The notes under the pieces are model-generated. The model made no database searches, was not told the origin of the DNA, and saw only the letters and a program-made list of their open reading frames with translations. Both the position numbers and the translations under genes were made by a program. A stretch of DNA of 64,000 nucleotides from Prunus persica (lineage: Eukaryota > Streptophyta > Magnoliopsida > Rosales > Rosaceae), in NCBI RefSeq assembly GCF_000346465.2, contig NC_034016.1, forward strand, positions 2,557,352 through 2,621,351. The letters run 5' to 3'. Below are positions 1-15,974 of this stretch, piece after piece. Numbering within the stretch: the first letter of the stretch is position 1; each line of letters begins with the position of its first letter.

Positions 1-472
1 TTAAAAAATTTATGTTTCCTTTGGCATTTTCCAAAATCTCCTTAAAAAATACATAAAAATATAATATTAAAAATATTAAAGTGGGGACGCTAACAACAAC
101 AAACATGTTATATTATATGTAGTATTTAAAAAAATAAAAAAAAAGAAAAAAAAAGAAAAAGAGAGCTTCTTCTTTTTTTTTTTTCTTTTTCAAAGTAGGG
201 GGTTGGGTTTGTTTCATTTTAAATTTTTTTAAAAAAGATAATTGTAGTCTTTATACATTATAATTTTATTCTTTATTAAAAAAATGATATTCTCTTTTAG
301 ATGAGACATAAACAAAAGTGCCTAAAATTATTAAAAAATAAATGATTTATGAAACTATAATGCAAAGTTTTTAATAAAGAACTCATCGTGTACAATTGAA
401 ATTTGGATGGAAACTATTTTTCTGTTTTTCTAGGGTTATTTTCTTCTAGAAAATTTTTGAAGTTTTTACGTA
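1..472. other. AT-rich stretch without a gene
   Basis: The first 470 bases are very AT-rich with several A and T homopolymer runs (for example around 124-185). No open frame with family resemblance was seen. It precedes the hAT remnant and may be the decayed body of that transposon, but nothing in it proves this. Confidence 0.5.
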
Positions 473-800
473 GTGACCCCTTGGCTCGAGAATCCTGGAT
501 GTACCACTGGAAATGGGGAACTTGGAAGTTTGGAACAATTACTTCGTTTTTTTAAATTTTACCCTCAAAAATTTAATAACCATGACCTCATGAAGCTTGA
601 AGATCAACTTGGGCTTTACATTGTTGATATGCAGAGCAGAACAGAGTTTTCATCATTGAACAGAATTACTGATTTGACAAAAATATTGGTGAATACAGAA
701 AGCAGTAGAATATACAACTATGTGTATTTACTTCTTACATTAGTTTTAGTTTTACCCGTTGCAATTGCTTCAGTTGAGAGAACTTTTATGTCAAGGTGAA
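473..800 (+). pseudogene. hAT transposase C-terminal remnant
   Basis: An open frame of about 108 codons resembles the C-terminal dimerisation region of hAT-superfamily transposases of the ZMYM1-like or TTF-type kind. The diagnostic parts are a segment with LEDQLGLYIVDM and a later LTLVLVLPVAIASVERTF, which matches the classic LPVA-ASVER(S/T)F core of the hAT dimerisation domain. There is no ATG start and no upstream catalytic domain. The frame ends right after the core, where intact proteins run on for 40-60 residues. After the stop, other frames show nothing convincing. This is a truncated relic, not an active transposase. Its neighbour downstream is the MINDY-like gene, to which it is unrelated. 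Confidence 0.7.
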
Positions 801-1516
801 AACAAAAATGTAAAATTCAATAAAATGTTGAGTTAACTTATAGTAAACGTATGTGTATTAAAAAAAATATATAATAAAACTGAGTTACAATGTAGATATA
901 GGTTTCGTCAAATTAATTAGAGCAGACGCCATATATAATGTATTTTCTATTATTCCTTTCTGTTTATAATGCTGGGACATCGAATGTGAGAAGATATATA
1001 TATATATCTTAATACTAATATTGAGTTTTTTGGTTGTTGCTGGAATAGTATCGAGTTGCAATAGAGTCATCCTTGCTTTATTCTCTTCCAACCGGAAACG
1101 GCTTTGCTCCCATGAAAGGAAAGTATCACCGGCCACTTTTATTTGATCTATCCTTTTATTTAGTCGGCAGTCCCGAATTGGCCAAAATACCCTCATCTTA
1201 TCTCCTAATTACTCCTCTCATTCTCCTTGGTAAAAGAAACTACAAGAGCATGATAGTCATTTCAGGGACTAAAATGCCTACAAAATGGACCCACGGTGGG
1301 TTCCCTTAAACGACCCGTTTGGCATCGTAATGGGGCAGCCTGGAATTTGTTTGTCTCATTATTTTCACTTCCGTTTTTAACTTTTTTTAACGTTTAATCC
1401 TCCAATCGAGGGTTTTGAATTCCATTTCCGATTTCATTCTTCTTCACAATCTCAAAATTAGTTTACGAATCGTAATCGGAACCCTAATTCTCGAGGTTTG
1501 GATCTAAAAGGTCCCA
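801..1516. other. Intergenic region and promoter/5' UTR of the MINDY-like gene
   Basis: No gene is seen between the hAT remnant and the ATG at 1517. The last 150-200 bases are C/T-rich with a cluster of TTC and CCCTAAT motifs, as in a plant 5' UTR. A short TA repeat lies near 993-1006. Short frames on both strands here show no family resemblance. Confidence 0.4.
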
Positions 1517-4500
1517 ATGGCGGATCACGAGGAGGAGGACCTGCGAACGGCACTACGGATGAGCATGCAGAATTCGCCTCCGGAGCCCAAGCGCAGCAAA
1601 CCCAGGGACGGCCCCGCAGGAGCTCCCACCGGGTTGCCTGAGGAGTCGTCGGACGTGAAGACCCGGAGACTTCAGCGAGAGCTCATGGCTACTGCAGCCG
1701 AGAAGAGAATGCTGGATGCCAGAAAGGCCTCGCCTTCACCTAGCTCGGTCTCGGGGTCTGCGGGCTCCTCGGGTTCGGCTTTGGCGGCAAAGGTCGTGAG
1801 GAAAGATAAGGAATTGAGCTTGGAGGAAGTGAATTTGGGAAAAGGTTTGAGCGAAGAGGATGCAAAGCAGTTGTTTTCGATGGTGTTTGGTGCTGAGGTT
1901 ACAAAGGGCATTCTTGCACAGTGGAGTAATCAGGGTATAAGGTGTGTATAACACTCAATTTGTACTTATGGCCTAATTGTTGCCTTCATATCTGGTCATG
2001 CTCCTATTTTGCTACATATGGTGTTGCTACTGGTTTAGGATATAATATATTGATATAAAGACAATTCAATTTAAGTTTACTTTGAATCGACGCGCAAGTT
2101 CTGTTCATCGTAGTTTTATGATTCTCTCCTCAAACTTTATGTTTCTTTATGCATCATCCTGTTATAGCGCCATAATTTTTCTGGTTATTTTAACTGCAGC
2201 TGTAAGACATCAGTTATAGAAATATTGAAATCACTTCTTGAAACTGCTGCCTCATTAAAAATATTGCCTCCATGCCTCCATTGTTAACAAGTTTCTTGAA
2301 CTCACTTCTCACTTTGAATTACATCACATCCTTTATATGGTTTCTATTCTTTACTGTGTTTGTAATATTTGAAATATGAATTGTGGTTGTTTCATGTACT
2401 TGCCCTTGGTTAGCCATTATAATTTTTTTCTCTCCATAGGTTTAGCCCTGATCCAGAAACATCTATGGGTCTAGTGCAGCATGAAGGTGGGCCCTGTGGC
2501 GTTTTAGCAGCAATTCAAGTAACTTCCTGATTTCTCAACATATGTGTTTTGAGTGTCCCATACTATTTGCCATGGTTAGATTTTGAAGTTTAATGATTGA
2601 TGCTGATTTGAGAATGAAATTCTGGTTACAAAAGTTGAACTCTGTGGAGTCTGGACTCCTGTGTTGTATAAAATTCTTTTCATTCTTTGCACACAGTTAC
2701 CGGTGCATTACGATCTGATTTTAGTTAATGTTCCCTTTTCTGATATATTGGTTCATTTTATTCTGAAAATTTTGGAAGTCAGTTTGTTTCTATTAACAGA
2801 AGCTTTTTTAAGATTATAGTTTAAAAATAGGTTGTTTTTTTTGGCCTCTTAGTTACTAGTGATGGGGGAGAGAAAGTAGGAGTTGTGGGATAAGGGAGAG
2901 GGAAGATGAGAGTAAGATTGGGGAAATGATGGGAGTTATATAAAGGTGGAGTAGTGGGATAAAAAATAAGAATTGTTGTTTGTTAATTACTTTTTATTTT
3001 CCAATTTAACCCGATTTGTTTTATAGAACACCTAATAGTTTATTTTCTTCATTTTATGGAATAATTGAAGGCCTTACTCTGACATGACTAACTCACACAA
3101 TAAATTGGTATTTTTTTCGTCTATTGGTACAGAATTATACGTTGGCCGTGAGGGGCTGAGTCAAAAACATTGGTTTTAAACATGTAGTACATTGGTAAAC
3201 ACGTGGAGTGATAATATGATCTGGTTCAACCATTGAATAAGCATTGTTCATTGGTTGTAACTCATTTAATTATTTAATTGGTTGGGCTTTATAGATTATA
3301 AAGCATGGCGAAACAAGTCATAGCATTTGATATGGTTTCCCTTTTCTCTAAATTTACAAATAATTATCTGTTACTCTGCGTCCTATAGCAAATTGTAGAT
3401 TGACACATCTGATGCATCATTTATATGAAAAGAGAAACAATACATCCAATGTATAAGGATGTCCATTTCACTTTTGACCATTTAGCATCTCTTTAATTGA
3501 TAATGTTCTTATATAATGTAAAAATAAAATTTTTATGGTATTGGTGAATTGTGGTCGATTAACAGGTCTCCAATTGTGTGTGCAAGGCCTAATAGAAAGG
3601 TGATACCACCAACCCTATTTTAGGATGGTGTTGCCCAAATGCCGAATCAAGCTTAATGTGCTTTGTCTTATCTTGGATATCTGATAAGTTTGTAAGTGGC
3701 ATGTTAATTGACTTAGAATGTAAAAATAGAATTTCTTTGTAATCAACATAATTACTGTTTTCTAAATTATAAATAGTTAAAAATTTATATCATAATTACA
3801 AAAAGTGAAGCATTCTATGTCTGAACTCAGATGGGTTTCATTGGCTTAGCTCCCTGTGAAAATCAGATGGTCCTAGCATTACCATACCTACCTGTAGACC
3901 ACATAGGTGTATCCTTAATGATGAAAAGAACACTAAAGAGTTTCTAATACAAAAATACATTTTTAAACCCCAAATTGAAGTGGATGGGCTAGTGTAGTCT
4001 TTGAAGTGGTCCAATAACCTCTAGCAAAATTGGGTAATGATGCCCTTTATTGTTTCTCAGAAGATTTCTAAAAAAATAAGGTGGTATTTCACTTGTTGAA
4101 TTTAAAAAAAATTCTTGCTATATTGTAAGTAAGATTTTTGTCTCTTCAATTTTAATGATGTGGATGAAATTACGATGGGAGGAAAGAAAAAGATTGTATT
4201 GTGCCTTTTATCGTCCTTTCTTTCTAGTATATATGTTTCACATAAGACTGAGTTTTTTTATTCGTGATGTCTTTGATGTAGTACTAGTTATCGTGGGATT
4301 GCTATCATCATATGTTAGTTTTTGTTGCTGTAATGAGATACATTTGTTTGCTTCCACCCCTAGGTGTTTTTTATCTTTTCTTCTCTCTGTTTTATTATTA
4401 TTGTTGTTGTTGTTGTTGTTGATGTTACTGTTTTATATTTCTTGGTGTTGTGTTAAAAACTGCTATTGACTTGTACATGGATGTCATGATTCTATATTTA

Positions 4501-7470
4501 CATTGGTTACAGTATTTTCTGTTTGGTTGTGCAGGCATTTGTTCTCAAATACCTCATTTTCTGCCCACCTGAATTAGGTAAAGTTGTACCAAACATGCAT
4601 CACAATATGGGTTCAAGGACACTGTCTAATAGTCCGTGTGTTGCATCGAATAATTTTGCCTCTCTTACTGAAGATGCAAAAGCAAGGTGATTAATCATTG
4701 CATGGTAAATTATACATCTGTGTTTTTAGTTGATGATGCCTATGCATTATGTTATTAGTTTTGGACTTTTACTGTTTCATAGTCCAATCTGGGGAGAATC
4801 ATAGAAATCTGGTTAAAGCATATGATCCTGTACATCCTTTCTGGTTTACTCGTTTCTGTAGCCAATTGTTTAGTTGCGTGTTTACACACTGCAAACTGGT
4901 GTCGTCCTTTGTAACTTTACACTAATTTTACTGTCCTAATGCTGTTTAACTTATGGTTATTACCGTAACTTTGAGTATGGAATTTTTTTTGGAGGATGTG
5001 CAGAATGCTTTTTCAGTTGTTTTTGTCCCACTATCATCATTTTAACCTGCACAATTAGAAAGTCTTAACTTTTCATAACTGTTTTACTTTTATATGTCAA
5101 AGTTTTGTAGTATTTACTTTCTCGTTGTATGTTGTCTCCAGAAATCATCTATAACTTTTTGAACTTTGTTTTACGCTTAGACACAATATACTCTTTTATG
5201 TACAAGGCTTCCTGCTTATATGATTATTATTTTCTCTTAAATATGGCAAAAAGTCTTTGTAGAACCTTCATTTATATCAATACCTTCACGTCTGTGATGA
5301 CCCGCTTCAGCTAAAATTGACGTTTTGTGCTTTATCATATGCCTATAGTCATGGTTTTCGTTCAGTTTCTACTTTCCACGCAGTCACAAAAACCTTACAT
5401 ATAGAACAAGCGGTGTCTTTATTCTGGGATAGATTTTTTACTTCTGTTTGGGCTTCACCATCTAGTATCTAGGCATTTTAAGGATGCTCCTTTCAGTTTA
5501 CTCGTTCTGTATTGGGCTGATTTTGTGGGTTAATGGTTCTGATAATTTTTGACCTAGTTTAGTTCTGTGAGGCTTTTGGTGTTCCTGATGGACCACTTTT
5601 CCATCCTGCTTTGCACTCCTTTTTTGTTTTTTTGTTTTTTTTTTTCTCGTTTTAACAATATACTCATTCTAATTAATTTCGTTGGTCCCAAATCAGTCTA
5701 AGATGGTATCTTATAAAGAGGAAAAAGAAACCAGTGTGTAAACACGGTAATGATATCTTCTGTGCTATTAACATATCTGACTCTGATTATAGTCTGGAAC
5801 CGACGATATTTATTTATATTGGTAATTTGATTATTGTTTTTGACGATTGATTTAAAGTTTTTTTACTCATTGGGATGCTTGTTGAAATCAACACTTGATC
5901 TTTTTGACAGAGCACTGATTAGAAGTATGGGTGAAATATTGTTCTTATGCGGAAGTAATAAAAGGGCTGTGATTGCAACTTTGAGTGTTATTGGTGATGA
6001 CACTGAGAGGTCTAAAGACAATCTGGATGATGAAGTAAGTGAACTGAAGCTTGTGGATAATGCTCTGTTTTCTGATAGGAATAATGTATGTTGCACTTGC
6101 ACAGCATTTATTTGGATTTCTAGGTTGAATTGAATTTTGGACCTTTATTTTTCCTGCTAACGAATATAAATCTCATTCCACAGGTAATAACAAAATCACT
6201 TGAGGGTCTTTCAATTGAATCAGCTGCTGATTTGCATAAGGTGCTAAGAGTTAACACATACACAACACGAGAAAGTGCATTTAAAAGGCTCCAAGCTGTG
6301 ATTCCTGTTTTCCAAAGTCGTATGGGGGCATTGCTGTTCCTTATTTCTGCTTTACTTTCTCGAGGACTGGTATGCTTGTTAGCTTAAAATTTCTCTTGAA
6401 AACTGTACACTTCAGAAACAGTCACATTATTTCTTTGTTAAACTTTCTCTTTTGCAGGACTTAGTTCAAGCTGACAGGGATGATCCGAGCCTACCTCTTG
6501 TCACTGCTCCTTTTGGGCATGCCTCACAGGTACAATTCTATATTAATGAATTTCCACTTTGGACCCAGTGCTTCAGTTGTTGATCCATTTGCAGCTCTTT
6601 TTTTGAATTTTGTGCATTGTTTTACCTTTGTATTTTATGGGACAGGAAATTGTGAACTTGCTGCTCTGCGGGCAGGCAGTGCCCAATGTTTTCGATGGAA
6701 AGATGGATTTAGGTGGTGGCATGTCTTTAAAGGGTGTATCCAGACCTGTGGAAGTTGGATTCCTCACTCTGTTAGAATCCCTAAATTTTTGTAAGGTTGG
6801 CCAGTATCTGAAATGCCCAAAATGGCCAATATGGGTAGTTGGAAGTGAGTCTCATTATACAGTCCTTTTTTCCCTAGATACCACTGTTCAAGATGAGAAT
6901 GAACTGGAAGGAAGGGAATCACAGATTCGAAAAGCTTTTGATGCGCAAGATCAGAGTGGAGGTGGTGGTTTTATTAGTGTGGAAGGCTTTCATCAAGTCC
7001 TTAAAGAAACTAATGTAGAACTTCCAACTGAGAAGGTTGACCTCCTATGCAGCACAGGATTTATCGTATGGAGCGAGTTCTGGCAGGTCATTTTGGAATT
7101 GGACAAGAGCTTAGGAGGGCTGAAGGATTCAACTGGATTGATGGGTAAGAAGGTGTTTGATCTTTACCATTTTAATGGAATTGCAAAATCAGATCTGAAT
7201 GGAAGCCAGCTAAGCTCTGGAGGCGAGACTCCAGTTCAAAGACCTAGGCTCACAAAATTGAAGGTGTCAGTTCCTCCAAGATGGACTCCTGAAGAATATA
7301 TGACAGATGTGGCGGTGTCCTCTGGTTCTGGTGGTAATGAATCTGGAGGGAAAGTCACAGAAATTGCCAAGCCAGAGCCTTCTCAGCATGCACCTTTGGT
7401 GGACTGCATAAGAACGCGCTGGCCCCGTGCTGTCTGCAATTGGATAGGGTACCCGCCTAGTATAGTCTGA
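1517..7470 (+). CDS. MINDY3/4-type deubiquitinase with UIM (DUF4205 family)
   Basis: Seven exons can be joined in frame with GT-AG introns: 1517-1941, 2440-2518, 4535-4686, 5911-6085, 6184-6369, 6458-6529 and 6646-7470, giving about 637 residues. The N-terminus (residues ~4-20, EEEDLRTALRMSMQNS) fits a ubiquitin-interacting motif. Residues 155-166 read QHEGGPCGVLAA, the MINDY cysteine-protease nucleophile motif with the catalytic Cys at ~161. SESHYTVLF carries the presumed catalytic His at ~433. A degenerate EF-hand-like stretch follows (AFDAQDQSGGGGFISVEGF). The family trims Lys48-linked polyubiquitin chains in cytosol or nucleus. Length is close to the Arabidopsis relative At1g43690 (about 600 residues, from memory). 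Introns 2 and 3 exceed 1.2 kb and hold no recognisable gene. Which MINDY subclass applies is uncertain; the family call is firm. Confidence 0.88.
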
Positions 7471-8076
7471 AATGTTTGCCAATCTTATTTGGGCACAGTT
7501 TGTTGTACTTTTATTGTTGGAAGCACGCAGAGCTCATTATTTAAGAAAGCTAGAGTGATGAGCTTGTGTGGATTGGAGTGCCACCATCAAGATATGGAGA
7601 GGGTTCGTCTAATGTTTTCTTCAGTCTCAAATAGGCGGACAGTGCCGATGGCATTCTCTATGTGCATGCCGCAGCTTCAACAATCAATTCGATTTTGATT
7701 TGTCAACATGTTTTCGGAGGGGGAAAAACTCTTGTGAAGTTTATTGTCAATCCAAATTGTAAAATTAATTCATAATTATCCTTCTTGGGTAGAGTTATCA
7801 GTTCTTGGGAAGGTCTTCAATAATCAAACATCAAGTTTGTCTCGGCGAAATTGTTGTAATGATTCTTCCTGAATTACTGTTGTTACAGTAGGAAGTTTTC
7901 CTTGTCTTGATATGTTACATATGTATTCCTTCTCTTGAACCTTATTCCAGTGTTAAAAGCTATATGCTTTTTTGATGAGGTATTAGGTATTACAATTTTT
8001 TCCAGTGGATTTGTGGAGGTATCTACTTATTTGAACCCCAATTATAAGAATTTTGAACTTTCACCAATTAGTTATT

Positions 8077-8173
8077 TTTTCGGTTACATAGCAGGGTTTC
8101 GAACCCGGGTGCCAGTTGGAAGGGGGATGGGGGGAAGATGCTGCCAAACCACCGCAGCTAAACTCCATTGGCA
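8077..8173 (-). mobile_element. tRNA-derived SINE with 15-bp target-site duplication
   Basis: Read on the minus strand, this 97-bp insert has a Pol III A-box-like TTTAGCTGCGGTGG and a near-perfect B box GGGTTCGAAACCC, and it ends in a short A-rich tail. It is flanked by identical 15-bp copies of CACCAATTAGTTATT at 8062-8076 and 8174-8188. The paired duplication and the Pol III boxes together make SINE retroposition the best explanation. The identical duplications suggest a fairly recent insertion. Confidence 0.75.
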
Positions 8174-8732
8174 CACCAATTAGTTATTAGTTGAAACTGA
8201 AGGAGAACATTTTAACCAAGCCGACCAGAATCTACAGACATTTTCATAGTTAAATGTATGAATGCAGCAGAAATTAAGGTAAGAAGGCAACACCAATATT
8301 TTACTAGAAATCATTGAACAAGATTTGGAGGCTTCAAATTCAACATGCAATTTTCAAACAATGCCCTTATTTCATGGGGGGAGGATGGAAACAATCCACT
8401 TGGCACCCCATATATAACTACTACTTGAATCCATCTGCGATTTATTGTGCTACATACAAGCCTTAATTTTGTGTTGACCAAAAAAGCCTCGAGGAATTTC
8501 TTGATTTTTTAATTTACTAACATATATCTCATTTTCCAAGTTTTGATACATTGTTAGGATGGAAGTGTAAGAAAATGACACTAGTTGGGATAGAGAAACC
8601 TTTTAACTTGCAATGTGCTACAATTGTTTGGACATCTATCAAAGAACCCCCACATCTTGTGCATAGCCCGTTCTCTCTACTTTTTTTTAGCTCAACTTCC
8701 TTCTTTCTTTGGCATGGCTTCAAGGTGTTGCT

Positions 8733-8815
8733 AAATCCCAATTATTTTATCTGACTAAAAAGAAAATCCCAATTATTTTATTTGACAAAAATGAAAATCC
8801 CAATTATTTTGTACT
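8733..8815. repeat. 31-bp minisatellite, about 2.7 copies
   Basis: The block AAATCCCAATTATTTT recurs at 8733, 8764 and 8795, an exact 31-bp period, with the intervening bases also similar. The copies are non-coding. Confidence 0.8.
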
Positions 8816-9576
8816 TGATTGATGTGGAGTTTTCCCTGAAAAAAAAAAAGAAGTTTCGCGATAAATTGACAATGTCAATATAGTTTAGAGAAAAGGGGCA
8901 TTTGATTTTAAAATTAAATATTATTTTTGTCATCACTTCCCATTTGGTATGAAACATTCTTATTTGGCTCACAACAAAGCTCCCACATTTTTATTTGGTG
9001 GAGATCGAGCTATTGGTTGTTTTCTTAAACTCTCACTCATATTTCAAAGCAGTCCCGTCTTGAATTCTATAAAATTGGTAAATCTACTCCTATTATTAAA
9101 TTTTTAGAAATTTCATTTAAGACGTTGTCAAATAGAATTTCGTGTTCAACGCATTATTCGCTTTTGAAGGTCTCTTAATCATGCCACTCCATATTGGTTA
9201 CAAAAAATAGACTTAAATGTCATTTTGAAAAGGTACGTGCTTTACACTTACTCACTTTTGATGACATGCAGAGCCAGTTTTTGTAAGAAAAATATGCCGT
9301 GAGAAATCAAAATAGCAAGGTTATTTTGAGTAATTCAATCAAATTTCAGGGTCAACAAACCAAATACCATAAAAGAAAAGAACCTATATGCAACAAGGCA
9401 CTCGCTATCAAACTTCAAAAAGTTTGCTTGAAATCCACACAACCGAACCTCGTCCACTTCATCCTCCATCTCCAGAGACAAGACAAAAACCTGATAACCG
9501 CCGAATCAGGGAGAAAACGACGAGAGGCGTTATCTTTAGTGACGGCCACAGAGCTCCCTGCCCCATCCCAGGCCCT

Positions 9577-9586
9577 CCACGTGTCC
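9577..9586. promoter_or_regulatory. G-box/ABRE-like element upstream of FBPase
   Basis: The palindromic core CACGTG at 9578-9583 lies within CCACGTGTCC, about 310 bp before the FBPase ATG. It matches the G-box bound by bZIP and bHLH factors and overlaps an ACGTGTC ABRE core. Function is inferred from sequence and position only. Confidence 0.35.
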
Positions 9587-9890
9587 TCCGAAACTTCTGT
9601 TAGTACCAGATTAGCCCCTTCCCTTCCCAATCCATTAACACCTCGAATCGAGTACCACCACCACCATCTAATCCAAATCTAAACGACTATTTTGACTCAA
9701 AAAAAGAAAAAAAGAAAAAAAAGGACTGTTTATTTATTTTTCTGTAAATGTTTTTTAGGGGATAAATATATATATATATATATTTATTTGGCCATTGGTG
9801 GGTTTTGTGTTTTTGGTTTCTGAAGTTTTTAGTGACAGTGGTGGTGGTGGTGGATTGTGGAGAGAGAGAGAGAGAGAGAAATAGGCGAAA

Positions 9891-12934
<3,044 letters not shown>

Positions 12935-13867
12935 TGAACTTATAATTCTGTTTCTGTTACAGTAATTACATAAATGTTCAGCTATCTGAACTTCCATCTA
13001 TTAAATCAAGCTGTAAAGAGAGCGTACAATAATTTCTTGACGTGTACAACTCTAACAAGGTTATATTCTTATGTTTTGAATTATAGCCTCACAACGTTTT
13101 TTGGCTCAAGTTTTCTTAAAATATGATATATTACAACATAAATTATAAAGTAGCATCATTATATTTAATTATATTTATAGATTAAATGGAGAAAAATAGA
13201 ACTTGATACGAGAAAATTCTAAACTCTAATCCTCCCAAACCTCTGTTGCTGAAATTAGAATTCTGCCTCATTCAATTTTTATATTCTAGTTTCTTTCCTT
13301 ATTTTCTCAAATTAAAAAAATGAACTCGAAAAAACAAAAATCACAAAAAAAAAAGAAAAAAAAAATAGAGGGGGGGGGGTTTAAAGGATAATGAAAAACA
13401 AAAAAAATAAAAAGCTTAAAGGTATGAGGAGTAAAAAACGCAGCAGTATTGCAAACTATTGGAGACTAGATTATTTCATGGGAAAATTTTAGATCCTAAC
13501 TAGTCAATTCCTTAGGAGTATATAACGTCAAGATTTCTATCCATACTTGTGAACATTGTTGCCTGTAGTCACAGAACTGGATGCAGAAATTTTTTTGAGA
13601 ATAAGGGTGGGCCCCCATAACTAATTCCTAATGGGACTGTGTAAGTAAAGATAACAAGAAGAAAACAATAACAGTAAGAAACCATCAAACTGAGATTCAT
13701 CAAACTCCAAATTCTTTTATGGCGACCTCAAAGTACAGCTGAAAATCTGATCCTAGATAGCTGGGATTCAAGAAATCTCCATGCATTCAAAAATCTAAAA
13801 GTAGAATAACATTGAGAGAGATTAGTTAAACGTCACGACAATTGATTTCCCAGCAAAAGTATCTACA
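12935..13867. other. Tail-to-tail intergenic region between FBPase and LSM3
   Basis: This stretch must hold both 3' UTRs. It has A-rich homopolymers (about 13312-13368) next to a run of ten G at 13369-13379. No gene is seen. Confidence 0.5.
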
Positions 13868-15770
13868 TCAAGCTGTCCTCAGAGGAGGTGAAACAAGGAT
13901 GACACCGTCTCCTCTAACAAAGAGAAAAGGAACATTCCGCTTTGTAGTCTGCGATAGAAGAATGAAAAAGAAGTCATCACCTAAAAATCTAATACAAGAG
14001 CAAGCTAGTAACAACAGCCAAAACATACAAGACCAAACAAGTAAGGATCTATACTAAAGCCAAATGCAGCTCAATATAGGTCATGAAAATCCAACCATAT
14101 ATTTATCATCCTTTGTCTTTTTCTTCGTTAATTATGTTTTGGGGGTTTTGATTGCCTCTGGAACTATCCGATGGTACAGTCCTTAAAGCAGTTCTATGCC
14201 ATGGTTTAAATTTATGCATCATTTTTGTTATTTATGCAAATTAGTCCTCCAAGAAAACAATATTACGCGTTAAAAATGACTGGAATATAAATTTACCATT
14301 TTTGAAAATAAAAAAAGTGATAAAAGAAAAGAATGAGTAACATACCCGGACAATCTCTTCATAAGTTTCATCATCAATTTCTATAGAAGTAACAACTTCT
14401 TCAACATCACCAAGAATCATATTTAAGTGTTGATCATAAGCCTGCAAAGCCAGATTTCAAAAAACAAAATAAGAATCAGACACTAAGCTTTAAAAGCACA
14501 AATACTATGCTTTTAAGTACCAATTAACAAAATCAACTGACATAATTGTACACATACAAGAAAATTTCTCATCACCCTCCATCCCTAATGTCATTGCATC
14601 AGGTTCAGACAATTGGTCCTTGCATAAAAATCTTCGGAACCAAACATCTTAGTCTTTTTTTCCGTTTCTTTACCACATATTAATTTTCTGATAGAAGAAT
14701 TCCATTCATTTACACATTTTTTCTTGCAATAGATGCAGTTAGAAGACTAGTGATTCCGATTGGAAATACTTTTGAGGAACATGGAAACAAAGGTGAAATG
14801 GAAAAGAGAGATGGTTTGGAAAGCATCAGTGATTGGCTTAGCATAACTCTTACGACAATTTTGGTGCTGGCTAAGAAGTATTGTTTGGTCAAAAAGACAA
14901 CTAAATAATACTGGGATGAGTTGACTAGACAATACATTTGGAAGCTTAGCGCTCGATCTAGGTAGAGCATATAACGCTCGACCTAATCCTAGGTTCAATA
15001 AAGATGAGTTCACAAGTAGAAGTGCCATACTTAACATTGATTTCAAATGCATAATTTAAAATTTGAAATCAGTAATAAGAAAAGTGAGGATTTACCTCTG
15101 GAAAAATCATAAAGATGGCTACAGAATTCTTATACAACCACACAATTGCGGAGAATACAGTAGAGTATAATTTCATGCTATGCTAAAGCACACAGCAATC
15201 GAAACCATCGTTCAACTTTTTGTTTTCTTTTTTTTTTTTAAGAGAATACTCAACAATTAAACTATATGGTAACCACCAACTGAATCATTGCCCTAATCAA
15301 CATAGTGTCAAAGTACCCATTGTAAATTTCTTTCCATATTCAAAATGCAGTACATAAAAACTAGCTCAAACCTTCAAAGGAAAATACAAAAATTCAAAAA
15401 AAATTCAAAAAAAAAAAAAACACCTTAACGCATACCATAAGAAAGCAACCCTAATTTAATTTCCATTGAAGACGTAAACACTAAAGTAGCATACTATAAA
15501 CCCTAACTTTCTTTTGTCTTTTTTTGTTTTTTTATTTTTTTGTTTTTTTGGTTTGTTCCTCCCGAATCTTAAACCCTAATTCGAACACCCCAGAAAGTAG
15601 GTAAAACCTAATTTAGAACAGAGTGAGAGACATGGAAGGCTGTGGAGACGTACATGGAGTTTACCGCGGAGCTCACGGTCGGAGCGGAGCTTGACGTAGA
15701 TGCGCTCGTCGAGGCTCAGCCTTATCAGATCCAACGGCTCCTTCACGGCGCTCTCTTCCTCACTCGCCAT
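13868..15770 (-). CDS. LSM3: Sm-like protein LSM3
   Basis: Three exons on the minus strand join to 97 residues: 15654-15770, 14346-14441 and 13868-13948 (the last is too short for a simple ORF scan). The Sm1 motif spans exons 1 and 2 ([18 protein letters not shown], then [13 protein letters not shown]) and the Sm2 motif is in exon 3 ([15 protein letters not shown]). Length and sequence match plant LSM3 (97-98 residues). The protein is a subunit of the cytoplasmic Lsm1-7 ring (mRNA decapping and decay) and the nuclear Lsm2-8 ring (U6 snRNA stability and splicing). Donors and acceptors are canonical and introns are in phase 0. Intron 1 is 1.2 kb. The promoter has two TGGGCC boxes, and a tandem duplication begins 189 bp upstream of the ATG. 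Confidence 0.95.
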
Positions 15771-15913
15771 CTTTTCAGTTTGCTCTTAATCCAAATGGGT
15801 TTGGTAAAATATGCGGGTAGCTGAGCAGAGGGATTCCCTAGATCCTCTCTCTGTTTCTCTGTATTGTTTGATTGTAGTTGCCGGGCCTGCGTGCCACTGG
15901 GTTGTTGCTAGCT

Positions 15914-15974
15914 TGGGCCTTCGGCCTTTGTATGCCTTTTTGTCTTTGTCTTGCAATGAAATTGCCTTTGGGCC
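15914..15974 (-). promoter_or_regulatory. Two TGGGCC (site II-type) boxes in the LSM3 promoter
   Basis: TGGGCC occurs at 15914-15919 and 15969-15974, 144 and 199 bp upstream of the LSM3 ATG (GGCCCA in the gene's own orientation). Such TGGGCY boxes are known TCP-binding site II elements common in plant housekeeping promoters. The second box has a duplicated counterpart at 17797-17802. Confidence 0.45.

Larger units (their letters stand above)
7471..9890. other. 3' UTR of the MINDY-like gene, SINE, and promoter of FBPase
   Basis: No protein-coding gene is seen. The left part (to about 7930) looks like a 3' UTR. A SINE and a 31-bp minisatellite lie in the middle. The right part (about 9400-9890) is less AT-rich, with a G-box and an (AG)n tract at 9861-9879 just upstream of the FBPase ATG, typical of a plant 5' UTR. 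Confidence 0.5.

Noticed and set aside
4155..4469. 104-codon frame in MINDY intron 2
   Set aside because: It is T-rich intronic sequence with a poly-Leu run from a TTG repeat; no homology is recognised.
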